DNA of 45,609 nt, taken from CAZHSN01 sp964535125 (GTDB lineage Bacteria > Armatimonadota > HRBIN16). Location: assembly GCA_964535125.1 (NCBI GenBank), contig CAZHSN010000003.1, positions 1-45,609 of the forward strand, given 5' to 3'. Made by a program: the position numbers and the translations under genes. The notes under the pieces were generated by a model. It made no database searches. It saw nothing but the letters and a program-made list of their open reading frames with translations, and was not told the DNA's origin. Within the stretch, counting starts at the first letter, position 1; each line of letters begins with the position of its first letter. Shown here piece after piece: positions 39,328 through 45,609 of the stretch.

Positions 39328-39351
39328 GCACAGGCGAGATCACTCCATAGG
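39299..39351 (+). terminator. Long inverted-repeat hairpin across the end of the membrane protein gene
   Basis: TATGGAGTGATC (39301-39312) and GATCACTCCATA (39338-39349) are perfect 12-bp arms separated by 25 bases. A G-U and a G-C pair extend the stem to 14. The repeat spans the stop codon of the membrane protein gene. No T-run follows, so it may be a factor-dependent terminator, an mRNA 3'-end stabiliser or a protein-binding site. Confidence 0.55.
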
Positions 39352-39401
39352 ATCGGCGGACAGGTACACTGTTAATACCACACTTCGGGAGTAGCCAGTT
39401 C

Positions 39402-40070
39402 GTGTCATCCCTATGTCGTCACCGCCTGTTCCGCTTGTCTGTGACTCTCGCCGTTATCGCCGCAGCATTCGTCCTTTCACGCCAGATCACACTGCCGCCT
39501 CCAGTGGAAGACGTCATCCCGGAGATACTCCAGCCCGATCCGGTGGGACTGGTCATCCACCACTCAGACACTCCGATACGGATGAGAGGGCGATACGTCG
39601 ACGCCGCCATGCTGGACGAGTTTCACAAGCAGCAGGGCTTTGGCGTGGAATACCGCGGAAAGGTGTATCACATCGGGTACCATTATGTGATTCTGCCGGA
39701 TGGCCGCATTGAGCCAGGCAGACCGGAACACTGCACCGGCGCACACTGCCGCATACCCAAGTACAACCGGTTGTACTTGGGTATCTGCCTGATCGGCACA
39801 TTCCAACCGGGCGCTAAGTTTTACGGCACCCAGAGTCCCACGCATCCCACACAGGCGCAGCTTGACTCACTGGTGGCGCTTTCAACCAAGTTGGTCACCA
39901 AGTACCATATGGACGTGAACAACATCATCGGACACCGCGATGTGGTGCCCACCCATTGCCCCGGCCGCAATGTATCGGTCGGCTGGTTGCGTGGGCGCGT
40001 AGCCCGCGCCACGGGGCAACCCGTGCGTACTGCACAGCAGAGTTCTGCACAACGCACTGCGCATGAGTGA
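39402..40070 (+). CDS. Zinc-dependent N-acetylmuramoyl-L-alanine amidase (PGRP/Amidase_2)
   Basis: The enzyme cuts the bond between MurNAc and L-Ala of peptidoglycan. It has 222 residues from a GTG start (GGGAG ten bases upstream), with an N-terminal hydrophobic segment (about 12-26) that acts as a signal or anchor. The T7-lysozyme-like domain (about 48-200) has the zinc ligands H53 (VIHHSDT), H178 (GHRD) and C186 (HCPGRN), with the normal eight-residue spacing of the last two. YHYVILPDGRI and GAHC-LGICLIGTF are also seen. A 32-bp perfect DNA palindrome lies inside its coding sequence. The 3' end overlaps the MFS gene by 8 bp, suggesting coupling. Confidence 0.9.
   Translation: MSSLCRHRLFRLSVTLAVIAAAFVLSRQITLPPPVEDVIPEILQPDPVGLVIHHSDTPIRMRGRYVDAAMLDEFHKQQGFGVEYRGKVYHIGYHYVILPDGRIEPGRPEHCTGAHCRIPKYNRLYLGICLIGTFQPGAKFYGTQSPTHPTQAQLDSLVALSTKLVTKYHMDVNNIIGHRDVVPTHCPGRNVSVGWLRGRVARATGQPVRTAQQSSAQRTAHE
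39753..39784. repeat. 32-bp perfect palindrome inside the amidase gene
   Basis: Sixteen-base arms, ATACCCAAGTACAACC and its exact reverse complement, meet with no spacer. The outer flanking bases do not pair. It encodes IPKYNRLYLGI in the amidase. Such length is very unlikely by chance in a 45 kb window. Confidence 0.9.
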
Positions 40071-41322
40071 GTTACTCACCCCGCACGCTTTCCGGAAACT
40101 GAACGCTGCGCGCTTCGGCCTGAGTCTGACTTGGGCATCGTTATTAGGCATCTGGCTGCAGTTTCGGGCTGCCGAAGCGGCGCCAGAACAGACGGGGTCC
40201 TACCTCGGCCTGATCAGCGCCATGGGCGCGCTGGTTGCGTCGGTGATGCCGTTTGTGATCGGGCCTCTGTCCGACCGAGTGCGCCCGCGCTGGGGACGGG
40301 CCCCCTTCCTGGCCGTGACCGCAGTCCTGGCCATGCCCTGCCTGGTCTGGTTTGCCTTGTCGCGGGGTCAATGGTCACTGGCAGCCGCCTTTCTGGCGCT
40401 CCAGGCGGCGCTAAACATCTCCAGCGGTCCTCTGGACGCGCTGGCTCCAGATCTCACACCGGCGTCGCACCATGGCAGGGTGAGCGCAGCGGGAGGCCTG
40501 CTGATGATGCTGGGGCAGGCGCTGGGGGTTCTCATGGCCGGGCTGGCGATGCAGATGGCCATCCGATCGCCGGATTGGCGCATCGGCGCGGAATTAGCGC
40601 TGGCCGTCTTCACGGCGTGTATCCTGATGGTCAATGCATCGGTCAGTATACGACAGGAACAGGCGTACAGACGCTCGCCGTTGCCGTCTCCCGTCTCACA
40701 CGATCGTCCCGCGCTGACGCATGTACTGCGCGGTTCATTCGGTTGGCTGGTCCTGTCACGTGCGTTTTTTAACGTCGGCTTTTATACCGTGTTGACATTT
40801 CTGTATTTCTACGTGGAACAGACGCTGCGGATCGGCGCACACACGCCAATCACCACGCTGGCACTGTTCGAGACCGCCATCCTCTGCGCAGTGGCTGTCA
40901 ACGGCGCCGCAGGACGCATGGCAGACCGCTATCCGCGCAGACGGCTGCTTTGTGTGTCCGGCGGTCTGCTGGTGCTGGCGTCCGGGGGATTTCTGTTGCT
41001 GCAGACACTGCCGCAGTTGTTCATCGCAGCCTGCCTGTTCGGCGCCGCATGGGGTGTGTTCAGCGCGGTGGACTGGGCGCTGGCCTGTTCGTTGACACCC
41101 CGCCACATGGCGGCGACTGTCATGGCGGTCTGGGGGTTGGCCTTCACGGTACCACAAGTGCTTGCACCATTATTGATGGGACCCGTCGCAGACGGCATCA
41201 ACAGGGCTGTAGCCGCGGGGGCAGGATGGCGTTGGGCGTTGAGTTCGCTGGGGCTTTGGGCGGCGCTGGGACTGGCCGCTCTTTGGCGGGTGCGTGAACC
41301 TTCAGTTACCGAGGCCGCATGA
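40063..41322 (+). CDS. Major facilitator superfamily (MFS) transporter
   Basis: The 419-residue protein has about 12 membrane segments in two halves. The signature loop between helices two and three is present (GPLSDRVRPRWGRAPFL, the GXXXDRXGRR type), and a looser copy in the second half is GRMADRYPRRRLL. This resembles sugar/cation symporters of the GPH group or general MFS exporters. The substrate is not predictable. The start ATG overlaps the amidase stop by 8 bp. A cell-wall-recycling role is possible by context (compare AmpG with amidases), but no AmpG-specific signature was recognised. Confidence 0.88.
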   Translation: MSELLTPHAFRKLNAARFGLSLTWASLLGIWLQFRAAEAAPEQTGSYLGLISAMGALVASVMPFVIGPLSDRVRPRWGRAPFLAVTAVLAMPCLVWFALSRGQWSLAAAFLALQAALNISSGPLDALAPDLTPASHHGRVSAAGGLLMMLGQALGVLMAGLAMQMAIRSPDWRIGAELALAVFTACILMVNASVSIRQEQAYRRSPLPSPVSHDRPALTHVLRGSFGWLVLSRAFFNVGFYTVLTFLYFYVEQTLRIGAHTPITTLALFETAILCAVAVNGAAGRMADRYPRRRLLCVSGGLLVLASGGFLLLQTLPQLFIAACLFGAAWGVFSAVDWALACSLTPRHMAATVMAVWGLAFTVPQVLAPLLMGPVADGINRAVAAGAGWRWALSSLGLWAALGLAALWRVREPSVTEAA

Positions 41323-41358
41323 TACACTATAGATAGCCCAAGAACCGGGGGCGTATCC

Positions 41359-41937
41359 ATGAGCCAACCACACACACAACCTGTCAGCGCCGTCATTCTC
41401 CGTCACTTTGAAGCAGCTCGCACTGCCTTCGTCAGCGGACGGTTTGACGCAGCGATTGCACAGTGGCGGCAGGCTCTTCGCAACCTGGAGTCGGAAGTTA
41501 ACACGCAAGAGGCCCGTGCGGGATGTCATCTGCAGATCGGCAGGTCATCGCTGCTGCTGGGTCACTTGGACGAAGCGCGCTTTCACTTTGAACAGGCCGA
41601 ACAGCTGTTCAACACATCTTTTGAGCCTTGCGTCGGCGCCGTGTATGCGCGCCTGGGACGGGCAGAGGTCTACCTGCAACAGTCTGAGGCGGATCTGTCC
41701 TGCAGGCTCAGCGCCCAAGTGATCGCAGAGATCGAGTCACAGGACGAGGCGTCGGTGATTGCACATGCCTACCGGATCCACGCGGAGGCGTTGGAACTGC
41801 TGGGTGCGGTGATACCGGCGATTAACGCCTATAACTCGGCCAGATGCGCCTATATCGGCATGGAAGATCAGACCGCCGCACGGGCATGCGCAGAGCAGAT
41901 CCAAGTGTTGCTGGACACATACGTTCCTGAAAACTGA
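41359..41937 (+). CDS. TPR-like helical repeat protein, function unknown
   Basis: A soluble 192-residue protein with no signal peptide. Paired helices spaced about 34-40 residues apart (AARTAFVSGRFDAAIAQWRQAL, RSSLLLGHLDEARFHFEQAEQLF, VIPAINAYNSARCAYIGMED) have the TPR pattern, with Gly/Ala, Leu and a Phe/Tyr at the expected places. TPR proteins usually scaffold other proteins. GGGGG lies upstream of the ATG. It stands between the MFS and NlpC/P60 genes, apparently as its own unit. No motif suggests a partner. Confidence 0.8.
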   Translation: MSQPHTQPVSAVILRHFEAARTAFVSGRFDAAIAQWRQALRNLESEVNTQEARAGCHLQIGRSSLLLGHLDEARFHFEQAEQLFNTSFEPCVGAVYARLGRAEVYLQQSEADLSCRLSAQVIAEIESQDEASVIAHAYRIHAEALELLGAVIPAINAYNSARCAYIGMEDQTAARACAEQIQVLLDTYVPEN

Positions 41938-42012
41938 ACAGATTGCCCAAAAAGCGGCAGGTGCCTGGCGTTTCTGTGGTGAACCTTACTGAAAAGTCGG
42001 CGTCATTGCCGT

Positions 42013-42039
42013 TATACTGTCAAAGGGACGCAGTGTCCC
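42013..42039 (+). promoter_or_regulatory. -10-like box and leader stem-loop upstream of the NlpC/P60 gene
   Basis: TATACT (42013-42018) is a likely -10. Just downstream GGGAC-GCAGT-GTCCC (42025-42039) can form a 5-bp hairpin near the 5' end of the message, and AGGAGG appears about 40 bases later. The 155-bp gap to the TPR-like gene shows no other structure. Confidence 0.4.
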
Positions 42040-42092
42040 CGGATCCAAGTTCCAACTATACCGTTCAGCATCCCAGGAGGTAGCCTGACAGC

Positions 42093-43070
42093 ATGCGTTT
42101 TACCAGCAAGCTAGCCATATCCCTCTTAGGGCTCTTACTGGCCTCGCACAGCTCTCACGCAACCGTCCACCGGGTGAAACCCGGACAGACTATCGACACC
42201 ATCGCCGCCCACTACCGGGTAACTCCCAAAGCCTTGGCCGACCATAACAGATTAAGCCGTCCGGACCGGCTGCAGATTGGTCAGACGCTGAACATTCCGC
42301 CGACCGGCGCCGTAGCCGCGCCGATTTCGATGCGGAACAAAGGATTTGCGAAAGTAGACCGATTGTCGGTTCGTGTCGCGCCGTCCCGTACGGCCCGTAT
42401 GCTTACCGCGGTCGATAAAGGCCAGTACATGCTGGTCACCGCCGTTAAGAGCGGATGGGCGCAGGTGAAGCTGCCGTCCGGCAAGATGGGCTGGGTCAGC
42501 CGTGAGTACATTTCCGTTACCGGACCGGCGCCTGCACCGGTTGTGGCTCCCGTGCAGCAGGTGAAACGCCAGCCGTCATCCTCTGTGCGTACAGCCTCCG
42601 CACCAGTCAAACCGGCCGCATCGCGTAACGCCCCAAAGCAGACGGCCAAACCTCAGCAAACCGCGTCAGTAAACCGCTCAGCCTACACGCGCACCAGCCC
42701 TGACGGGCGGGTTATGCAGATCGCCAGCCGTCATTTGGGCACCAGGTACCGCTCCGGCGGCTCATCGCCCAATGGATTTGATTGCTCGGGCTTTACGCGG
42801 TACGTGATGAAGTCCGCCGAAGGCGTCAGTCTGCCGCATTCCGCACGCGCCCAGTTTTCCAAAGGCGTTCCGGTCTCCAAGTCAGAACTAAAGAAGGGTG
42901 ATCTGGTGTTCTTTGCCTGTAACGGACGCGGTATCTCCCACGTCGGTATTTACGAAGGCAACGGGCGTTTCATCCACGCCAATCGGCCTGGAGGCAGCGT
43001 ACGGTATGAACGGCTGGACACCGGCTATTACCAGCGGACCTACGTGGGGGCGAGACGGCTTAGCCGCTGA
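42093..43070 (+). CDS. LysM-SH3-NlpC/P60 peptidoglycan endopeptidase
   Basis: This is a secreted cell-wall hydrolase of 325 residues. The signal peptide spans about 1-23 (ending SSHATV). A LysM glycan-binding domain covers about 25-68 (HRVKPGQTIDTIAAHY, LQIGQTLNIP) and an SH3b-like domain about 85-142 (RLSVRVAPSRTARML, GWVSREYI). A Pro/Ala/Lys/Gln-rich linker (about 143-200) leads to the NlpC/P60 catalytic domain (203-320) with Cys231 (FDCSGFT), His283 (ISHVGIY) and His295 (FIHAN) as the catalytic triad. It cuts D-Glu-mDAP stem bonds in related proteins. AGGAGG precedes the ATG, and a strong terminator follows. Confidence 0.93.
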   Translation: MRFTSKLAISLLGLLLASHSSHATVHRVKPGQTIDTIAAHYRVTPKALADHNRLSRPDRLQIGQTLNIPPTGAVAAPISMRNKGFAKVDRLSVRVAPSRTARMLTAVDKGQYMLVTAVKSGWAQVKLPSGKMGWVSREYISVTGPAPAPVVAPVQQVKRQPSSSVRTASAPVKPAASRNAPKQTAKPQQTASVNRSAYTRTSPDGRVMQIASRHLGTRYRSGGSSPNGFDCSGFTRYVMKSAEGVSLPHSARAQFSKGVPVSKSELKKGDLVFFACNGRGISHVGIYEGNGRFIHANRPGGSVRYERLDTGYYQRTYVGARRLSR

Positions 43071-43096
43071 TCACTCCGCCCAAAATCAACCAAGAA

Positions 43097-43120
43097 GCCG
43101 GCTTTGCCGGCCCTTTTTTT
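43097..43120 (+). terminator. Rho-independent terminator after the NlpC/P60 gene
   Basis: GCCGGC-TTT-GCCGGC forms a tight stem (43097-43111), followed by CC and seven T residues (43114-43120). Confidence 0.88.
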
Positions 43121-43160
43121 GCGTCTGTATCACCTGCAGGGTAGGGTAAACTTGTCCAAG

Positions 43161-43421
43161 ATGGAACCAAACGAAACGTATTCAGATATCAACATGCACC
43201 AGGTGCGTCGCGTGGCCGAGGTGCGGAAACAGATCGTCAATGACCTGTTGGAGCAGGGCTGGATCCTGCATGATATCTATATCAATTCCGACTATCGAAG
43301 CACCTACATACTGCTCTGTCTGGATGATATCACCTGTCCGCGCTGCGGAGCTATCGCGACCATCGAGATCAATGAAGAGGGTGACCGGTACCGGTATATT
43401 TGCGCTAATGAATGCAATTAA
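43161..43421 (+). CDS. Small zinc-ribbon protein upstream of a sigma factor
   Basis: From ATG 43161 the protein has 86 residues. The first 55 look helical then beta (HQVRRVAEVRKQIVNDLLEQGW). The C-terminal part holds a CXXC-X18-CXXXC zinc-binding pattern (C59, C62 in CPRCG; C81, C85 in ICANEC). The start is uncertain. TTG 43152 has AGGG five bases upstream and adds three residues. ATG 43161 has a TAAACT box ending eight bases upstream that could make a leaderless message. It follows a terminator and is 36 bp before the sigma factor gene, so the two may share a promoter. No named family recognised. Confidence 0.72.
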   Translation: MEPNETYSDINMHQVRRVAEVRKQIVNDLLEQGWILHDIYINSDYRSTYILLCLDDITCPRCGAIATIEINEEGDRYRYICANECN

Positions 43422-43457
43422 CACCGCCGATATCAGGTCTCAGGGAACAGCACATAT

Positions 43458-44381
43458 ATGACAACCAATCCGAAGAAACGTGGCGAATCCAAGGCTCGGC
43501 CCAAGCGGGTCGTGTCTGCTGCCAATCTATCCAGCGGGCCGCGGCGCGGCTCATCCAGTGAAGCCCCCTCGCTGCTCAACCGGCTGACCAAGACCGGGCT
43601 GTTGACTCCCGAGCAGGAGATATCGCTGGCCACTCGGGCGCGCGCGGGCGAGAATGAGGCGAAGCAGAAACTGGTCGAGGCGAACATGCGACTGGTGATG
43701 AACATCGCCAAGCACTACCGCAATACGCTGGTGCCGTTCGAGGATCTGGTTCAGGAAGGCGCTATCGGCCTGATGAACGCCGTAGAACGCTACGATCCGG
43801 GCAAAGGGTATCGTTTCAGCACGTATGCGACGCACTGGATCCGTCAGGCGATCGGCCGTGCCATCGACAACAAGGCGAAGACCGTGCGGGTACCGGCCCA
43901 CGTGGCCGAGCTGCTGCGTAGACTGGAGAGAGAACGCGAACGGCTCCGCCGGGAGTTCGGCGATGAACCCACCATGGAGCAGTTGGCCAAAGCCATGGAG
44001 GTCACCCCGAAGAAGATCATGCAGCTGCAGCAGGCCGGACAGGAGCCACTCTCGCTGGACATGCTGGTCGGTGAAGAGGAAGATACCTCATTGGGTTCGC
44101 TTATCCATGACCACAATGTGCGCGACCCGGAGGACATGGTGCTCGATTTCGAACGCCGGCGGGTGTTGGACGACCTGCTGAACAACGTACTGACCGATCG
44201 CGAGCGACAGGTCATTGTTCGCAGACTGGGATATGGCGATCAGGACGAACAGGTGCTGCAGGAGATCGGCGAAGCGCTGAAAATCTCTCGCGAACGCGTG
44301 CGGCAGATTGAAGCCCAAGCGATGCGGAAACTCAAGGATGCGGCCAAAAGCAAGGGGCTGAGAAACTACCTGCTGCAATAG
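43458..44381 (+). CDS. RpoD-like sigma-70 factor (group 1/2)
   Basis: The 307-residue protein has region 1.2 (about 40-72), region 2 (about 73-145: ANMRLVMNIAKHYRN, DLVQEGAIGLMNAVERYDPGKGYRFSTYATHWIRQAIGRAI), region 3 (about 146-225, VRVPAHVAELLRR) and region 4 (about 235-300: LTDRERQVIVRRLGYGD and the helix-turn-helix LQEIGEALKISRERVRQIEAQAMRKLK). Region 1.1 is absent. The N-terminal 35 residues are basic and probably disordered. In region 2.3/2.4 the usual YATWW is YATHW, so the first of the two DNA-melting tryptophans is His. That points to an alternative (group 2) sigma factor rather than the sole housekeeping one, but this is not certain. Confidence 0.9.
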   Translation: MTTNPKKRGESKARPKRVVSAANLSSGPRRGSSSEAPSLLNRLTKTGLLTPEQEISLATRARAGENEAKQKLVEANMRLVMNIAKHYRNTLVPFEDLVQEGAIGLMNAVERYDPGKGYRFSTYATHWIRQAIGRAIDNKAKTVRVPAHVAELLRRLERERERLRREFGDEPTMEQLAKAMEVTPKKIMQLQQAGQEPLSLDMLVGEEEDTSLGSLIHDHNVRDPEDMVLDFERRRVLDDLLNNVLTDRERQVIVRRLGYGDQDEQVLQEIGEALKISRERVRQIEAQAMRKLKDAAKSKGLRNYLLQ

Positions 44382-44444
44382 GCCGTCACACGGCGTCCCA
44401 CCGCGCTCGCCCCTTCAATCAAGGACACACGCTCGTCTCGAATG

Positions 44445-44505
44445 GGCCACTCCCTGCGGTGCAGCCGCTCACATGACGGCAACACGCCAGGGAGTGGCCT
44501 TTCTT
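44445..44505. terminator. Long inverted-repeat terminator between sigma factor and mannosidase genes
   Basis: GGCCACTCCCTG (44445-44456) pairs perfectly with CAGGGAGTGGCC (44488-44499). An inner GCGG/CCGC pairing shortens the 31-base loop, and TTTCTT follows. It terminates the sigma gene and may serve the convergent mannosidase gene too. Confidence 0.7.
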
Positions 44506-44509
44506 ATGT

Positions 44510-45609
44510 TCAGCGGCTCCGCTCGATGGCCACACTGACGATGGCATGCGCCGCCACAGGCAGACGCAACGTTGCCCCCTGCAGGACATGCACGGTGTCA
44601 TCCACAGGACGCTCCAACAGATCCACCAGACGGTACGTGTAGTCGCCATCAGGCAGACATGACAGCGTGATCACCGCCTCGGCTGGTTGGCCGCTGGTTT
44701 CCCATAGCCGCAAGATCATGGCGTCACTATCCTCCGCCCGCTTGATGGCTGACACGGCCACGGTGCCGCCCGCCACTTCCAGGAACGAACCAGAGGCAGG
44801 CAGGCATCCCTCATGCACGTCGGCGCCTACCGGTATGAGGGGCTGTGCCCAGCATTGCGCTAACTGCGCGGCGGCCGCCGGGGAACACGCACCCAGATGT
44901 GGGACGATGCCGAACCGCACCAAGTGTTCGCCCACTTCTGGAGCGGGATCAGGATCATAGCTGCACCGCAGCACTGTGGCATGCAGCACATTGCGCTCCA
45001 CCCGATAGCCGTACCGGCTGTCGTTCACCAGCGTAACGCCCCGGGTCTCATTAGCCACATCCACCCATCGCAATGCAGGGACTTCGGAGCCATCCACAGG
45101 GCGCTCCTGCACGCCAAACGGAATCTCCGTCAAAAACGCCGGGTGCTCCACGGCAAACGGAAGCGCCATGCTCAACACAGGCACATCGGTGTCCGGCGAG
45201 CCCATCTCCCGCCACTCCATGGATACATGGATTTCGACCAGATCACTGCCTGCGTTCAGTGCGACTTCCAAACGGACTCTGGACCGGCCAATGCGATGCA
45301 AGGTGCGGAATGCGGCACGAATCGGTCCACGCTGAGCGCTTCGCATCGACGTCACCATCCCCAGTGAGTCGCCGCTGCGCGCGTCCCGTGGATCTGTCTC
45401 GTCAATTGGGGCGCCATCTGCCAGCAGCGCTCCAGGACACCCCGGTTGGTGGCACCAAGCGGTCATTATGTGCGGCGTCTCGCGATGCAGCGACAACGCC
45501 CCGATCACCTGTCCATCCGGAACCCAATCGTCTCCGGTTCGACGGTCGATCAGATGGGCGATCCCCCCCGTCGCAGGGTCGATCTCCACCCGCCATCGCT
45601 GATTCACCA
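44510..45609 (-). CDS. Alpha-mannosidase-like (GH38) C-terminal part, cut by window edge
   Basis: Only the C-terminal 366 residues are in the window; the 5' end lies beyond base 45,609. The sequence matches the C-terminal beta-sandwich domains of glycoside hydrolase family 38 alpha-mannosidases: a start resembling NQRWRVEIDPATGGIAHLIDRRTG, EIHVSMEWRE, LPFAVEHPAFLTEIPFGVQERP, GVTLVNDSRYGY and a final beta domain with AEDSDAMILRLWETSGQPAEAVITLS. These regions form the mannosidase core and substrate-groove support. The catalytic Asp is in the missing N-terminal half. It should release alpha-mannose from glycans. Confidence in the family is good, but not in the specific linkage. Confidence 0.85.
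   Translation of the reverse strand, partial: VNQRWRVEIDPATGGIAHLIDRRTGDDWVPDGQVIGALSLHRETPHIMTAWCHQPGCPGALLADGAPIDETDPRDARSGDSLGMVTSMRSAQRGPIRAAFRTLHRIGRSRVRLEVALNAGSDLVEIHVSMEWREMGSPDTDVPVLSMALPFAVEHPAFLTEIPFGVQERPVDGSEVPALRWVDVANETRGVTLVNDSRYGYRVERNVLHATVLRCSYDPDPAPEVGEHLVRFGIVPHLGACSPAAAAQLAQCWAQPLIPVGADVHEGCLPASGSFLEVAGGTVAVSAIKRAEDSDAMILRLWETSGQPAEAVITLSCLPDGDYTYRLVDLLERPVDDTVHVLQGATLRLPVAAHAIVSVAIERSR

Noticed and set aside
41938..42010. Short CAGG/CCTG dyad after the TPR-like gene considered as a terminator
   Set aside because: The arms leave almost no loop and there is no T-run.
42019..42090. Leader of the NlpC/P60 gene considered as a c-di-AMP (ydaO/yuaA) riboswitch, which often controls such hydrolases
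   Set aside because: The leader is only about 75 bases and lacks the conserved ydaO core. Only one short hairpin is seen.

Overview
This 45.6 kb, GC-rich, gene-dense window comes from the chromosome of a diderm (lipopolysaccharide-making) bacterium outside the Proteobacteria. The best guess is Armatimonadota. Support for this is the mix of an Lpx/Bam/TamB outer-membrane cluster, a DUF6785-type membrane protein, a HAF-repeat secreted protein ending in an 'INGD' plus paired dockerin-like calcium repeats, and an RpoD-like sigma factor without region 1.1. The phylum is inferred from family knowledge, not from a search. No rRNA, tRNA, CRISPR array, insertion sequence or prophage gene was seen.

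Region 1 (1-15.1 kb, minus strand) is one outer-membrane biogenesis operon. Transcription probably starts at a TATAAT box near 15,077 and runs lipA - tamB - bamA - skp/ompH - unknown lipoprotein - lpxD - lpxC - fabZ - lpxA - lpxB - msbA - DUF374-type acyltransferase (cut by the window edge). Most junctions are 1-8 bp overlaps or gaps under 40 bp. The genes cover lipid A synthesis (lpxC/D/A/B with fabZ supplying the acyl pool), lipid A flipping (msbA), and outer-membrane protein chaperoning and insertion (skp, bamA, tamB).

Region 2 (15.1-22.1 kb): a lytic transglycosylase (+), an ABC exporter half-transporter with a degenerate ATPase (-), hisI (-), a biotin ligase with an extra C-terminal domain (+), then dprA and a PQQ-propeller protein as a minus-strand pair.

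Region 3 (22.2-29.8 kb, plus strand): phosphate butyryl/acetyltransferase, DUF6785 membrane protein, guaB, a VKOR-DsbA disulfide-forming pair and dxs.

Region 4 (29.8-32.5 kb): a MarR regulator and a small secreted protein in one minus-strand pair, divergent from a secreted HAF/dockerin-like protein. A 23-bp inverted repeat lies between them.

Region 5 (32.5-44.4 kb, mostly plus): eno, pyk, ftsB/divIC-like gene, an SDR epimerase (-), aroC, a D-lyxose isomerase-like cupin, a nine-segment membrane protein with presenilin-like motifs, an amidase, an MFS transporter, a TPR-like protein, a LysM-SH3-NlpC/P60 endopeptidase, a small zinc-ribbon protein and a sigma-70 factor. The window ends in the C-terminal part of an alpha-mannosidase-like gene (-).

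The most unusual items are the possible bacterial presenilin/SPP-like (GxGD) membrane protease at 38,467-39,327; two strong inverted repeats close to it (39,301-39,349 and a 32-bp perfect palindrome at 39,753-39,784); the in-frame extra domain on BirA with its own ribosome-binding site; the uncharacterised lipoprotein inside the lpx operon; and the MarR/secreted-protein module with a candidate operator.
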